Part shown: one piece after another, positions 1 to 12,000 of the stretch | How positions within the stretch are numbered: position 1 is the first letter of the stretch | How the letters are laid out: each line of letters begins with the position of its first letter | NCBI GenBank assembly: GCA_020137815.1 | Contig: CM035359.1 | Coordinates: 798,745 to 862,744 of the forward strand | DNA from: Hormiphora californensis | Taxonomy: Eukaryota > Ctenophora > Tentaculata > Cydippida > Pleurobrachiidae | Length of the DNA stretch: 64,000 nucleotides | Reading direction: 5' to 3' | The notes under the pieces: model-generated | The model's database searches: none | The model's input: the letters and a program-made list of their open reading frames with translations, nothing else | What the model was told of the DNA's origin: nothing | Translations under genes and position numbers: made by a program

Positions 1-140
1 CTCTCTCTCTCTCTCTCGTCCTCTCTCTCCCCTTCTCTCCTCTCTTCTCCGCTCTCGCTCTCTCTCTCCTCTCCCTCTCTCTCTCTTTCGCTCTCTCTCT
101 CTCTCCTCTTCTCTCCTCCTCTCTCTCCGCTCTCTCTCTC

Positions 141-172
<32 letters not shown>

Positions 173-284
173 CCCCCTCTCCTCTCTCCCTCTCTCTCTT
201 CTCTCTCTCTCTCTCTCCTCTCTGCTCTCTCTCCTCTCTCTCCTCTCCTCTCTCTCTCTCCCTCTCTCTCTCCTCTCCTCTCTC

Positions 285-315
<31 letters not shown>

Positions 316-421
316 CTTCGTCTCTCTCCTCTCTCTCTCTCTCTCCTCCTCTCTCCCATCTCTCTCTCCTCTCTCTCCATCTCTCTCCTCTCTCTCTCTC
401 TCTCTCTCCTCTCTCTCGCCA
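1..421. repeat. CT-rich microsatellite
   Basis: Imperfect (CT)n/(CTCTC)n tract fills the window from its left edge, with scattered C, G and A interruptions. The same composition returns at 7075-7600. No coding content. Confidence 0.95.
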
Positions 422-1042
422 TCTACTCTACTTCTCCTATGTGGCTATTGCTGTCCCTCATGATGCGCTGGGCCATCTGTCTTTTTTGTACTTTTAAGTA
501 TACCGCAGAATCAATCAAATTATATTCCCCATAAACCCCCTCCACCCAGCTACACATATAATATATGTACCAGCCCCTCCGAAAAATTCGAACCGTTTCT
601 CCCAGCAGTACCTGTAGTAGCAGTACCTATAGCATCTGCCCTGGCAGTTATATACCTAGTATAGATCTTGATCTGTCCGACCCTGACAGTTAGACCCACT
701 ATCATTATAAGCAGCTCTAAACTCTATTTAATTTGACACTTCCCCTGAGAATGGGAATTTGAGAGAGAGAATTTGGTACTTTCCCTGAGACTTGGGAATT
801 TGAGAGAGAGAATTTGGTACTTTCCCTGAGACTTGGGAATTTAACTATAGTTGAATTATAACTTGTCAGCCCAGGTAAATAGACATGCATTTGATGTTAA
901 GGGTTTAATTTCCTTTGAGTCGCTCCATACCGGAGCGACTCAACTAAATAGTTAACTAAAGATGGGGGTAGCAAGTGACAAGACTAAACTGTTATTGAAG
1001 ATTCTCCGAAACATGAGCAATACTTTCTATAAATGTAGGTAT
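422..1042. other. Non-coding stretch with small repeats
   Basis: No gene recognised. A roughly 51 bp unit containing gagagagaatttggtac and ctgagacttggg is tandemly repeated about twice near 740-842. A short perfect palindrome built on gagtcgctcc/ggagcgactc lies at about 917-941. Confidence 0.5.
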
Positions 1043-1235
1043 TATGAACGTTTGTAGCTTGGCGCGTTATGAAGTTGGCTTTTCCCAGCGCGAGCTGGGG
1101 AGAGCCAACTGGAGTTTAATCGCCCGGTAGGGCGATTAAACTGGTTTAAATCACGACGCCTATCCCGAGGTGCCAGCCGAGGGTGAAGGGGAGGTGATTT
1201 AAACCTATAACGCGATAAGCTAACAAACGTTCATA
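1043..1235 (+). mobile_element. 193 bp TA-flanked MITE, copy 1
   Basis: Ends are TATGAACGTTTGT and the inverse ACAAACGTTCATA, so the unit has terminal inverted repeats and begins and ends with TA. Internally it holds short palindromes (gcgagctgggg; cgcccggtagggcg). A second copy in the opposite orientation lies at 3640-3831. A TA duplication suggests a Tc1/mariner-type MITE; no coding capacity. Confidence 0.75.
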
Positions 1236-1263
1236 TATTAATGAAGGTTCAGTTGTATCTTAC

Positions 1264-1450
1264 CTCACATTTTTGCATGCCTCAATTCCAGTTTTGGCAC
1301 ACTTTTTAGCAACCGTTATGCTAACGTCGGTGCTGTTGCAAATGTAAAGACCTTCCTTGGTTTTGGGCTCTACAGAGATGGAGGTACCATGGTAACCAGT
1401 TACCATGGACCTCGGCCTCGTTCTCAGGAATGGGTTGTAAGACATGTGCA
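1264..1450 (-). CDS. Putative internal exon, product unknown
   Basis: On the minus strand a pyrimidine-rich acceptor (ctctccaactctag) is followed by about 62 open codons, ending at a good donor (GTGAG then gtaaga). The peptide includes SYNPFLRTRPRSMV and a Cys-containing part (LYICNSTDVSITV, KKCAKTGIEACKN). I do not recognise the family and found no neighbouring exon. The exon could be a chance ORF; the paired splice signals are the only argument for it. Confidence 0.3.
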
Positions 1451-1950
1451 CTAGAGTTGGAGAGATCTTATTAATTAATAATACATAATTAATATACCAT
1501 TAATTACTTAATTAATTATATACTGTGCACAGTTAAATAACCAACATATCACACCATGGAGATTGGAGTGGCTGCAGGTGTTCATGAGGCGCATAATCAG
1601 TAGCATGATATACCGGCAACCTTTTCAACGTACTACTTTAAACAAATTAATATGAAACCCGATAGCTGATTTATCAGTCTTTTGAAGAATTTGCGCGCAC
1701 ATGATAACCGCCAGCTGGGAGATTTAACACCCTCCTCGCAGTTTGACAGAAATGGCCAGTTCCCTCTTTCACGCGTTTCTCTTCATTTGAATAACATGCG
1801 TGTAAAATTCTAAGTATTGAAAATGTGTGTAAACACACAGTTCTGTCAACAAAAGAAAGGGGAAACATGTCTGCAACACGTTTCAATGTTATCTCTCTCA
1901 TAAGGAGTGAAAAGAATCACATTCCATTCATTTCTCTCTCTCATTGTCTC
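1451..1950. other. Non-coding flank of foldback element
   Basis: AT-rich DNA with no convincing gene. Near 1620-1665 it shares ctactttaaacaaatta with the hairpin repeat at 36130-36330, so part of it is probably a decayed copy of that family. The last nine bases (cattgtctc) are the left target-site duplication of the next element. Confidence 0.45.
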
Positions 1951-3437
1951 GGCAATTTCTGATTTGCCGCATACGGCGTCTAGACGGCGTCGCAACGCCG
2001 TCTAGACGGCGTCTAGACGGTATACCGTCTGGACGGGTTTCGGTGAAATCAGCTAAAAACGGTACCGAAATTGCTTGAGACGGGTTATAGACGGTATCAG
2101 ACGGTCTCTAGACGGGTTATAGACGGTATCAGACGGTGTTGCGACGGTATCAGACGGTCTCTAGACGGTGTCTAGACGGTACCGTCCCGGCGTCTGGACG
2201 GCGTCTGGACGGTGTCTAGACGGTATCCGTCCGAAGTTGAGACGGCACGTCTGAAAATTGTACCAGACGTTGAGACGGACTTTTAGAACTCCGTCTGTAT
2301 TTCAGACGGAGTTTTAAAAGTACGTCTCAACGCAGTCTAAAGGAAAATCGATGAAAGTACCGTCTAGACAACGTCTCAACTGAAACCGGTCAACATACCG
2401 TCTAAACAACGTCTAGACAACGTCTAAACAGAATCTCGCGGTTCAGTTTCAAATACCGTCTAGACAACTTCTCCAGCAATTTCGATACGAATACCGTCTA
2501 AACAACGTCTAGACAACGTCTTAAGCGAATCCGATACAGATACCGTCTAAACAACGTCTCATAACCGACACTATCTATCACTGATAGTATCAGCCATAGA
2601 CAGTATCTCACAGTTGTATTACAATGAATGTGTGCCTTTTTGATAATGAAAATGATGTACAGTTGGACCTCGATTTATTTGAAGTTGGGTACGAAAATTA
2701 CCGGGAGGATAACCCCTTTCCCGTCCCCGAGCATCGCGGTACGACTGTGCTGGTTAAACACATGTGTAATTTTCATTCAATAGGCACACATCTACCACTA
2801 ATTCCAACTGGCATGGGTAATCCAGAATGGTCTTCGAAAACGGTCGAGTCTAGACATCATTATTTGAGACGTTGTCTAGACGTTGTTTAGACGGTATTCT
2901 TATCGAAATTGCTGGAGAAGTTGTCTAGACGGTATTTGAAACTGAATCGCGAGATTCTGTTTAGACGTTGTCTAGACGTTGTTTAGACGGTATGTTGACC
3001 GGTTTCAGTTGAGACGTTGTCTAGACGGTACTTTCATCGATTTTCCTTTAGACTGCGTTGAGACGTACTTTTAAAACTCCGTCTGAAATACAGACGGAGT
3101 TCTAAAAGTCCGTCTCAACGTCTGGTACAATTTTCAGACGTGCCGTCTCAACTTCGGACGGATACCGTTTAGACACCGTCCAGACGGCGTCCAGACGCCG
3201 GGACGGTACCGTCTAGACACCGTCTAGAGACCGTCTGATACCGTCGCAACACCGTCTGATACCGTCTATAACCCGTCTAGAGACCGTCTGATACCGTCTA
3301 TAACCCGTCTCAAGCAATTTCGGTACCGTTTTTAGCTGATTTCACCGAAACCCGTCCAGACGGTATACCGTCTAGACGCCGTTTAGACGGCGTTGCGACG
3401 CCGTCTAGACGCCGTATGCGGCAAATCAGAAATTGCC
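1951..3437. mobile_element. Foldback transposon built of GTCTAGAC words, 9-bp TSD
   Basis: Two arms of about 570 bp (1951-2521 and 2866-3437) are near-perfect reverse complements separated by a 344 bp loop. The arms are made almost entirely of variants of the palindromic word GTCTAGAC and its extensions (tagacggt, ccgtctaga). Terminal bases are GGCAATTTCTG at both ends. The 9 bp immediately outside, cattgtctc, is present at 1942-1950 and again at 3438-3446, a perfect target-site duplication. A 9-bp duplication with long inverted repeats is typical of Mutator-like elements. No transposase is present; an 88-codon ORF spanning the loop (2624-2890) ends inside the right arm and is not convincing. 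Confidence 0.9.
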
Positions 3438-3639
3438 CATTGTCTCTTTTACTGTTCACTACCTCTGACAGTGTGTATTGCCCCTAATCTTTCTCTCTCT
3501 TTCTCAAACATGTTAGGAACAGTAGACACTAAGTCTACACACATTTTCAGGGTGTCTGTTGACTATTTTCCAGCAGTCCTAGTGTGTTTCACCTTAAGTG
3601 TCTCTTATTTGTGTGTAATTACTATCGGGTTTCATAAAA

Positions 3640-3831
3640 TATGAACGTTTGTTAGCCTATCGCGTTATAGGTTTAAATCACCTCCCCTCACCCTCGGCTG
3701 GCGCCTCGGGATCGGCGTCGGGATTTAAACCAGTTTAATCGCCCTGCCGGGCGATTAAACTCCAGTTGGCTGTCCCCAGCTCGCGCTGGGAACAGCCAAC
3801 TTCATAACGCGCCAGTCTACAAACGTTCATA
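3640..3831 (-). mobile_element. TA-flanked MITE, copy 2 (inverted)
   Basis: Reverse complement of the 1043-1235 element with a few substitutions; same tatgaacgtttgt/acaaacgttcata ends and same internal palindromes. Together the two copies bracket the foldback, but at unequal distances (about 715 and 200 bp), so they are likely independent insertions. Confidence 0.75.
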
Positions 3832-4860
3832 CTTCATTGAGTTCTGAAGAAGGCGTTGACGCCGAAACGTAAACCAACCCCCGAGTTTCAATGTTTACCA
3901 ACCATAGAGGTCGCCGGTATATTTTCTCCATATACCACTGAATATCACACCATGTTGCGAATTAATAGTGGGCTATAATTAATTATCAATACAAAGTGGT
4001 ATCTAGCTGTCTCAGCATGCCCCCACTTGCCTAGCTAGACTCTGTTTCATGCCCTCAGACACACATTTCTTGATTATAGCGCTCTCTCTCTCTAATTAGC
4101 TTGTCTCTAGAAGAGTTAAATCAAGCATCATGGGTTGTGACTTGTTGAGTAAGGGGGAAGGGTTGTGACAGCTCTGCATATTTGAAGGTTACTGGTTCCT
4201 GCATGTCTCAACATGTCTCACTACAATTGTAGTGAGACATGTTGACATATCTGTACTATTATATACTTTTATATATATACTTATATATATACTTATATAG
4301 TAATACCAATTCATTTTTATCTTTGTGATGGTTGGTGTCTCCTCGTGCAGAGCATCATAAAACTCAGTTTTATTAAAACTGATAGTATTATACTATCGGT
4401 TTCTATTATAGACTGTAAAAACCACTTTTGTGTTTTGTATGAAAATAGGTATCTGTAAAGAGGAACATATCTGATATCTAATTAGGATACCTGGTAGTAT
4501 TATTATAGCTACCTATTATAGTATATATTAGCTGATTTTAATGTGCATCAAGCTTTATATTTTTACGCAACAACTTGTCTGCCTCAAAAAATCATTGCTA
4601 AATCTGGAAATCAAAGATAGCTCCTTTATATAATACCTGCGCCCAGTTATTCAACATCAATATAACAATAATTTACTAGTTTCACGGATACTAAATGTTC
4701 AATTATAACTATAATAGCTATATAATGAAAACAGTCCCTAATCTAAAGCAAGTGAATTGTAAATTAAAGATAAATAAGAAAAGTTAAAGCAACTGCCATA
4801 ACAATTTGTGAATCTTTGCTTCGTAAAAAGTGAAAACCTCGCAACAGGAAGTACTGAGAG
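3832..4860. other. AT-rich non-coding DNA with palindromes
   Basis: No gene seen. Starts with a ribozyme-like string (ctgaagaaggcgttgacgcc, then gaaacgt) at about 3844. A perfect palindrome centred on caattg lies at about 4204-4247 (arms tctcactac/gtagtgaga). Short (ata)n and (at)n tracts follow at 4255-4300. Confidence 0.4.
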
Positions 4861-7800
4861 ACAATAAAAAAAGAAAGAAATAGGGGGATTTAAAAAGGGA
4901 AGGAGGAGAGAACGAAAAGAAGAGAAGAAAGAAGAGATAAGATTTTATTTTTACCCTTTGCTTTTAGAAAGAGAGAGAGAGAAAAATTCTTTGGGTTTTT
5001 TTATTACACTTTTCTTTTAATTTTCCTTTACAAAATTGCGGGCTGCCCAAGGACCTTTGTTTTTTTTTAAATTTTTTATCCCCTTTTGGGCAATACCTTC
5101 TATAAAACTGAATGGACCCATGACATATTAAATTGTTTTCAATGGCCCGAATGGGTTTATGGAAACAATGTGTTTCACCACGATGCTTTTTAAAATTTTA
5201 AAAGTCGTCAGACACAAAATGTTAATTCAAAGGTTTACTGTGTTTGTTAAAGGAGTAAAAGGTTTCCCACGTGTTAATTTTAAAAAATTTGGGTAAAGGA
5301 TAAAAGGGTTTTTTAATTGGGGGTGTCAAAATCATTTATTTTAATACAATTTAGATACAATTAAACATGTGTTACAGTGTTACACACATGGTGTCTGCAA
5401 GACATTGTTTTCCTTGTACTGAGTACATGTCCTGTGTACTCAAATACATTTTTGTCACTTTCTGCAGTCATGTCACTTGTACGGTACAATGTATGTCATT
5501 ATGTCTTGTTTAAAACGTAAAAAAATTTCCTTTTAAAAAAAAACACACACAGACCCACACAGACAACAGACAAAAGACACATCCAACCCCCAAACAAATG
5601 CACCAAAAAAACCAATTTAACAATGGGGTTTTGGGGGATACACAAGATTTACTCCCCCTTTTCCTTTACTGCGCTGGCAAACGCAAAGGGGGCCCCCCCC
5701 AAAAATCCAACCCCCCGAAAAAAATTTTTCCCCCCAAACCCCCCCCCCCACCCCCCCCCGCTTTCTCACACGTTATATATTTTTTTTTATACTTTTTAGG
5801 CCCCTTTTGGCCCTTTTTTACATGCCAAATCCCCCCGAACCCGGGAGCCTAGGAATGGGTGAAATTTTTAAATTAAAGCTTTTTGTAGAAACCCTATCGT
5901 GGTAAAAAATTTTAAATTGGGTAGCCTTTTTTGTTTCAAAAGTTATAAACCCACCCCCCAAAAAAAAAATTTAGTGTGGGGAAAAAAACTAGGTTGATAT
6001 CCCTAGGTTGATTTCCCTAGGTTGAAAAAAAATCCCTAGTTATAGAAACCCTTTTTTTTAAACCCTTTCCTTTTTGGGCCCCCTTTTTTAAAAAACCCCA
6101 AAAAAAAAAATCTTACGCCCTTTAAACCAGCGGGGCAAAACGACAAAACAATTTGGGCTCTTTTGGATTGGGACCCATCTGGGTGGCCACTTTTCCTCCA
6201 TCTTAAACCCGTTTTCGCCGGCCCCCCAAACGACTTTTAAAGGGGAAAGACTTTTCCCTTGGGGGCGATGAACCCCAAATAATTTTTTTTTTTTTTTAAA
6301 CGCCTCTACCCCCTGAAGGGCGGTTCCGATTTTTTAATTTGACGAAAAATTTTTTTAAAAACCCCGGGAAAAATCTTCCCGAAAATTTTTGGGTACTATT
6401 AGCGAATTTCTTAGCTTAAACATTTTGGGGCCCCCTTTAAAATTTCGTTGGAGTCAAAAAAAAGACGAAAAATTTTTACAAAATTTAAAAGTTTTTTTTT
6501 TCCTTTTTTGCCCCCAAAAAATTCATTTCCTTACCCCCCCCCCTTGTGGTCTTGGAAACTTTACCCCAACCCCCTTTGGGGTATTTATTCAAAATAATCG
6601 TGAAAGCAATTAAACTAAAGTCGTTTCGGACGTCCTTTTTCCGTCACTGCAAAAAAAAACCCCCCACCTTCTAAGTTACGTCGGGGGGAAAAAAAATACG
6701 ATTTTTTCCAAAAGAAATTCGGCCCCGTTTTTTCTTTTATTGCATTAAATTTCGACAATAATTACAATTTTGAAATCAAAGTCCCTTTCTGCATTTAAAA
6801 AAAACCCAAAAAAGGGGCCTAATTAAAAACCAAAACTAATTGAAATTTGTTGGGGGGGAAGGTGGCCCCCAACCCCCCTTTCGAACAACCTTTTCCTTTC
6901 TGCCGGGGTCAGGGATATAAAAGGGGGGAAAACAAAAATTTTTAAAACAGTGAAAAAGGGGCGTTGGGGGGGGGGGGGAAAAAAAGAGAGAAAAGAGAGA
7001 AAAAGAGAGAGAAAAGAGAAAAGAGAGAGGGGAAAAGAAAAGAGAGAGGGGGAAAATAAAAAAGGAAGGTTCCTCTTCTCTTTCTCTCTCTCTCTCTCCC
7101 CTTTTCGCTCTCTCTCTTTTCTCTCTCCCCTCTCTCTCCTCTCTCTCCTCCTCTCTCTCTCTCCTCTCCCTCTCTCCCCCTCTTCCCCTCTCTCTCTTCT
7201 CTCTCTCGCCTTTTCCCCTCTCGCTCTTTTCTCTCTCTCTCCTCTCTCTCTCCTCTCTCTCCTTCTCTCCCCCTCTCCTCTCCCTTCTCTCCGCCCCGCT
7301 CTCTCCCCCTCGCCACTCCTCTCTCTTCTCCCCCGCTCTCTCTCTCTCTCTTCTCTTCTCTTTCCCTCCTCTTCCCCTCTCTCCTCTCTCTCCTTTCCTC
7401 CCCTCTCCCCTCCTCTCTCTCCGCTCTCTCTCTCTCCTCTCGCCTCTCTTGCTCTCTCCCCCCCTCTCTTCCCCTCTCTTTTCTCTCTCTCTCTCTCTCT
7501 CTCTCCCCTCTCTCTCTCTCCCTCCCCCCTCTCTCCTCCCTCTCTCTCCTCGCTCTCCCTTTTTCTCTCTCCTCTCCTCCCTCTTTTTCCCCCCCCTTTC
7601 CTTTCCTTTTCTTTTTCCTCGGCCCCTTTTTCCCTTTTCCCCTTTTACCCCCTTTTCGCCCGTCCCCGTTCCCCCGGTCCCCTTTTCCCCTCCCCTTCCC
7701 CTATCCTTTTTTTTTTCTTTTTCCCGCCGACTCCCCCCTTTTTTTGGGGGGGCCCCCTTTTTTGTTCCCCCAGGGAATTTAAAACCAGGGCCGCTTGGCC

Positions 7801-8780
7801 CCCTTCGAGGTTCCCCCCCCTCCCCTTAAACCTTCCCCAGGTGGGTCCCCTTTAAAAGAGAAGCCCCTGTTTGGGTTTTTTGGGTTTAAAATTTTTTGGG
7901 GGGTTTTTAATTCCTCTTGTTTTTTAAATTTTTCCAAAGGGGGGTCAAAGAGAAAGAGAGGGGGGGAAAAAGGGATGAACGAATTTGGGAAAAAGTTAAA
8001 CCCCTTTAAAAAATAAGAAAATGGAAAAACCCGAGGAGAGAATGAGATTTCTGGTTTATTTCCCCCCGGCCCAAAACAAAAGTGTAAATGGGCCACCTTT
8101 TTCCCCCAATAATTCAATTGTTTTTTTGGGTTAATGATTACTAAACCCTTTGATTTTCAGCAGAGAACTTCATTTTATTAGTTACAGTTGCATTCTAGCT
8201 ATATTGTTCTAGTTGATATCATATCAGTTTTCAATAAGAAGATATACATATTGTACATATACATATATAAAAATATTTTAAAATTTTTAAAACACAAATT
8301 GGCACATATTTTTTCCCCACCCCCCCTCCCCTTTTCCTTTTTTTTTTTTCCCCCTTTTTTTCCCCTTCAGTGTGGTTTTTTCCCAAACCCAAAATGAAAA
8401 TCCCAAATTTAAAAACCCCCAAATTTAAAAAAGTGAAAACCCCCCCAAATTTAAAAAAAACCACCTTTTCCCTTTTAACAAACGATAAAAAGAGGAAACC
8501 CCCCTTTTTTAAAGGGCCCTTTCTTTGTAAAAACTTTGTTTTTCCAAAACGTGGTTAAAAAGGTTTAAATTTTTACTTTAATTAGTTATTGGTTTAATTG
8601 TACAAGTGTTAATTAATAATAGGTAACTAGTTTTTAGTTTTGTAATTTAAATTTCAGGGGCATTTAAACCCCTATTTAAACCCCTCTTGGGGGTAAATTA
8701 GGTTTGTGCCCCCCCTTCCCCCCCCCCCACCCATCCCCTCCACCCCATCCCCTCCACACCACCCCACCCCTCCACTCCCA
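4861..8780. other. Homopolymer-distorted region, probably low-quality consensus
   Basis: Across about 3.9 kb nearly every short run is stretched into a homopolymer (A, T, C and G runs of 5-12 are normal here and rare in the rest of the window). Open frames look like P/F/K/G-rich noise. This resembles uncorrected long-read or low-coverage consensus rather than biology. The missing first exon of the GPCR that starts at 9007 may lie here and be unreadable. Confidence 0.6.
7075..7600. repeat. CT-rich microsatellite inside the distorted region
   Basis: Continuous (CT)n/(CTCC)n tract like that at 1-421. It keeps long frames open on both strands (Ser/Leu/Pro-rich on +, Glu/Arg/Gly-rich on -), which are shadows, not genes. 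Confidence 0.9.
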
Positions 8781-8871
8781 CTCCTTTCAGCTAACCTGGC
8801 GGTGCTGAACTTTATATTTCCACCCCCACACCCACCTTCTAAAACTCCTTTCAGCTAACCTGGCGGGGCTG
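8781..8871 (+). repeat. Two decoy copies of the GPCR exon-A splice acceptor
   Basis: The real junction at 9006/9007 reads ctcctttcag followed by CTAACCTGGCGGCGCTGAAC. The same acceptor plus exon start is present at 8781-8820 (about 30 exon bases copied) and at 8845-8872 (18 exon bases copied), separated by C-rich minisatellite (caccccac). Both copies run out of coding sense. Confidence 0.8.
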
Positions 8872-9006
8872 ATCCCCACCCATCCCATCCCCCCTCCACC
8901 CCCTCCACCCCACCCACCCCACCCCACCCACCCACCCATCCCCTCCACACCACCCACCCCACCCACCCCTCCACCCCCCACACCCACCTTCTAAAACTCC
9001 TTTCAG

Positions 9007-12000
9007 CTAACCTGGCGGCGCTGAACTTTCTATTTCAACTGTGGAGGCTCGGGGAATTCTTTAAACCAACTAACTACGTGTTTCTCTCCCTAACCTCTGT
9101 GGACTTTTTAAGAGGCCTCAGTGGATTTGAGTTTTATCTGCTTTATTTCAATTACACTTCACCAGGATCAGATGAGCTATTTCAGGTTTGGATTAATATG
9201 TCCATATATATGGTCATTATATCAATTATTTACTTCATCTTTCTTATCTCACATATCAATTAGTTACTTCATCAATTAGTTACATTTATACACATCTGTA
9301 TCCGCATCAGCTATCGCGTTTGGATGAATTAAGTCCCCTTATAATCAGGGCAATTAACGACTAATTAATTAATGATCCTTCCAGAATTGGTGTAAGGTGT
9401 TTGCGGTGCTGGAGGCACTTCCTCCCATCTCCCTCTCTATTGCCCTTCTTCTCGCCATCGCCAAAGCAATTGTGTTGTTCGCTGCGTTCCACGTCAAAAC
9501 CTACATTAACACTAGAAACATCCTTCTGGCGCTTTTTTTCATCCTCACCTCCAAGGTATGTTGTTAATTAATTAAAGGTACTTTAATTAATTAAAGGTAT
9601 TTTAATTGGCCAATTAACAATTTCTCAACTTAACATGATAGCTATTTACACAATAAATTATTATACCAGAGTATAAAATACAGCCATGATCACCTCTTTA
9701 ATCTTTATATAATATATCTTTATATAGGGGGGTTAGGGGTCCCTTAGCTGCAGCAACTGCTGTGTGGGATCCCTGGGTGTGTGCGGTGTTATATAAATCG
9801 TGTTTTATAAGTGTATCACCCAAAATAGTTCAACCCAATAAAAATATCTATAGTAAAACTTCACTCACCCCTTTAGCAACGCACCCCATCAAGTATTTAA
9901 GTATTTAACTTTATCTATATTTAAGTATTTAACGTTTATATCTTGACAGATATATAGCACTATAACAAGACTCCCCCACTTCCCCACTATAACAAGGTGT
10001 TGAGTAATAAATAACAAACATATATAATATTATTATGGGTCCATCCCAGCTGTCCAAATATATGAGATCCTTGCCCTTCCCATTGGACATCTCATTGGAC
10101 ATCTCATCCTCTTTAAATCCATGGCTGTCATATCTCGAGTTAGAGATATACAAGGTGTGCCACTGAAAACCAGTGTTCTAGAGAATTGTCAGGCGAACAT
10201 TTCTGAGTGTCTAATTGTTGACATATGTTTCTTGTTAAAAGCCCTCCATAGTATTATAAAAAGTATAACTATAAGGGGATACGTCTATAAAACTGCAATA
10301 CAACTTATAGTATAAGTTATACCATTTGTTGTCTTAACACACGATACTGAAACTGTCTGACAGCGCCAGACCCCTATAATTGGATTCTTAAATCTGAGCG
10401 CGGGACAGTGCGCTCAGGTGGGGTAGGCCAGACAGAATACAAATTGAATGTGTTTAATTTTTATACTATACAATTTTAATACTACACTCACGCACCACAA
10501 AGCTTAAACCCATTCAATAACTAACTCTATACAATAAACACAATTGACTCTACCTATACATATAACTAGCATGCCGTGTATATTTCAGATAGCTTACAGT
10601 TCTGTCCGGGTCCTAAAAGATGGCGTTTTACTGAATCATTTCTTTGTGGAATGTCTCATCAATGGGAACTACCGACCAACCCAGGTGGTTATAATGTAAT
10701 ATAATTGTTTATATCATAAACAATGGAAATTATATTAGTTATTGCATGCAATCATATTTTAAATGGTATATACCCATATGATAGTGTCTGACGGTGTATA
10801 AGGTCCAAATGAGGCACGGAGCTTTTCTGAATCAGCTTTTCAAGACGAATCCAACACAACCGGAATTAGCTTTCTATCTTATCGGGAAGGTTCGGTTCAC
10901 ACACGCTCATTTTTAGTCATTTTTGCCACGCGAGCCAATCAGATGCCAGAATTTCGAAATCCAGCCCTCTGATTGGCTTGCACAGCTAAAAATGAAAAAA
11001 AAGTGAACCACACCTTCCCGATAAGATAGAAAGCTAATTCCGGTTGCGTTGGATTCGTCTTGAAAAGCTGATTCAGAAAAAATTCGTGCCTCATTTGGAC
11101 CTTATACACCGTTAGACCCTACCATATGATTGTTTACTAATTATAAATAGTTCTTGTGTTTATTAGAAAAGTTAGACTCGCTGGATATTATTGGAGGGAA
11201 CCATGTATTTCGGTGTATAACACCATCATCAGTAGCTCAAATTAATTTGTTTAAAATAGTGTTAGAAAGTTTACTAATTACTAACAATTGTTTTATTTTC
11301 AGATTTATTTTTCCTTCATATTTAACTACGAATTGGTTCTGATTTTTCTCATCATTACTACTGTCATGATTGTTGCTAAATATGTGTACATTCAAAGAAC
11401 AGTGAGGTTTGGTGCTACAAATAACGAACAGGATCCAGTCAGAAACTCCAGGAAATGTAAGTGTTGGCAAAATTCCTTTGTTTTGGAAGTGTATAAGTAT
11501 TGCAGTTGCGGCAGTTGAAGTGGCGGACACACTTTCTAACGATATCATGTGATCTATTCCCCTCACCACGATATCATGTGATCTATTCCCCTCACCACGA
11601 TATCATGTGATCTATTCCCCTCACCACGATATCATGTGATCTATTGATCCCCTCACCACGATATCATGTGATCTATTGATCCCCTCACCACGATATCATG
11701 TGATCTATTCCCCTCACCACGATATCATGTGATCTATTCCCCTCACTACGATATCATGTGATCTATTCCCCTCACCACGATATCATGTGATCTATTCCCC
11801 TCACCACGATATCATGTGATCTATTGATCCCCTCACTACGATATCATGTGATCTATGGATCCCCTCACTACGATATCATGTGATCTATGGATCCCCTCAC
11901 CACGATATCATGTGATCTATTCCCCTCACCACGATATCATGTGATCTATTCCCCTCACCACGATATCATGTGATCTATTGATCCCCTCACCACGATATCA

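Noticed and set aside
2624-2890. 88-codon ORF in the loop of the GTCTAGAC foldback
   Set aside because: It ends inside the repetitive right arm, matches nothing, and has no splice or start evidence; the loop is probably just spacer.
1043-3831. One composite transposon bounded by the two inverted 192-bp MITEs
   Set aside because: Each MITE has its own TIRs and TA ends, and the foldback between them has its own exact TSD at unequal distances.
6942-7855. Long Ser/Leu/Pro and Glu/Arg ORFs (up to 301 codons)
   Set aside because: They translate a CT/GA microsatellite inside a poor-quality region.
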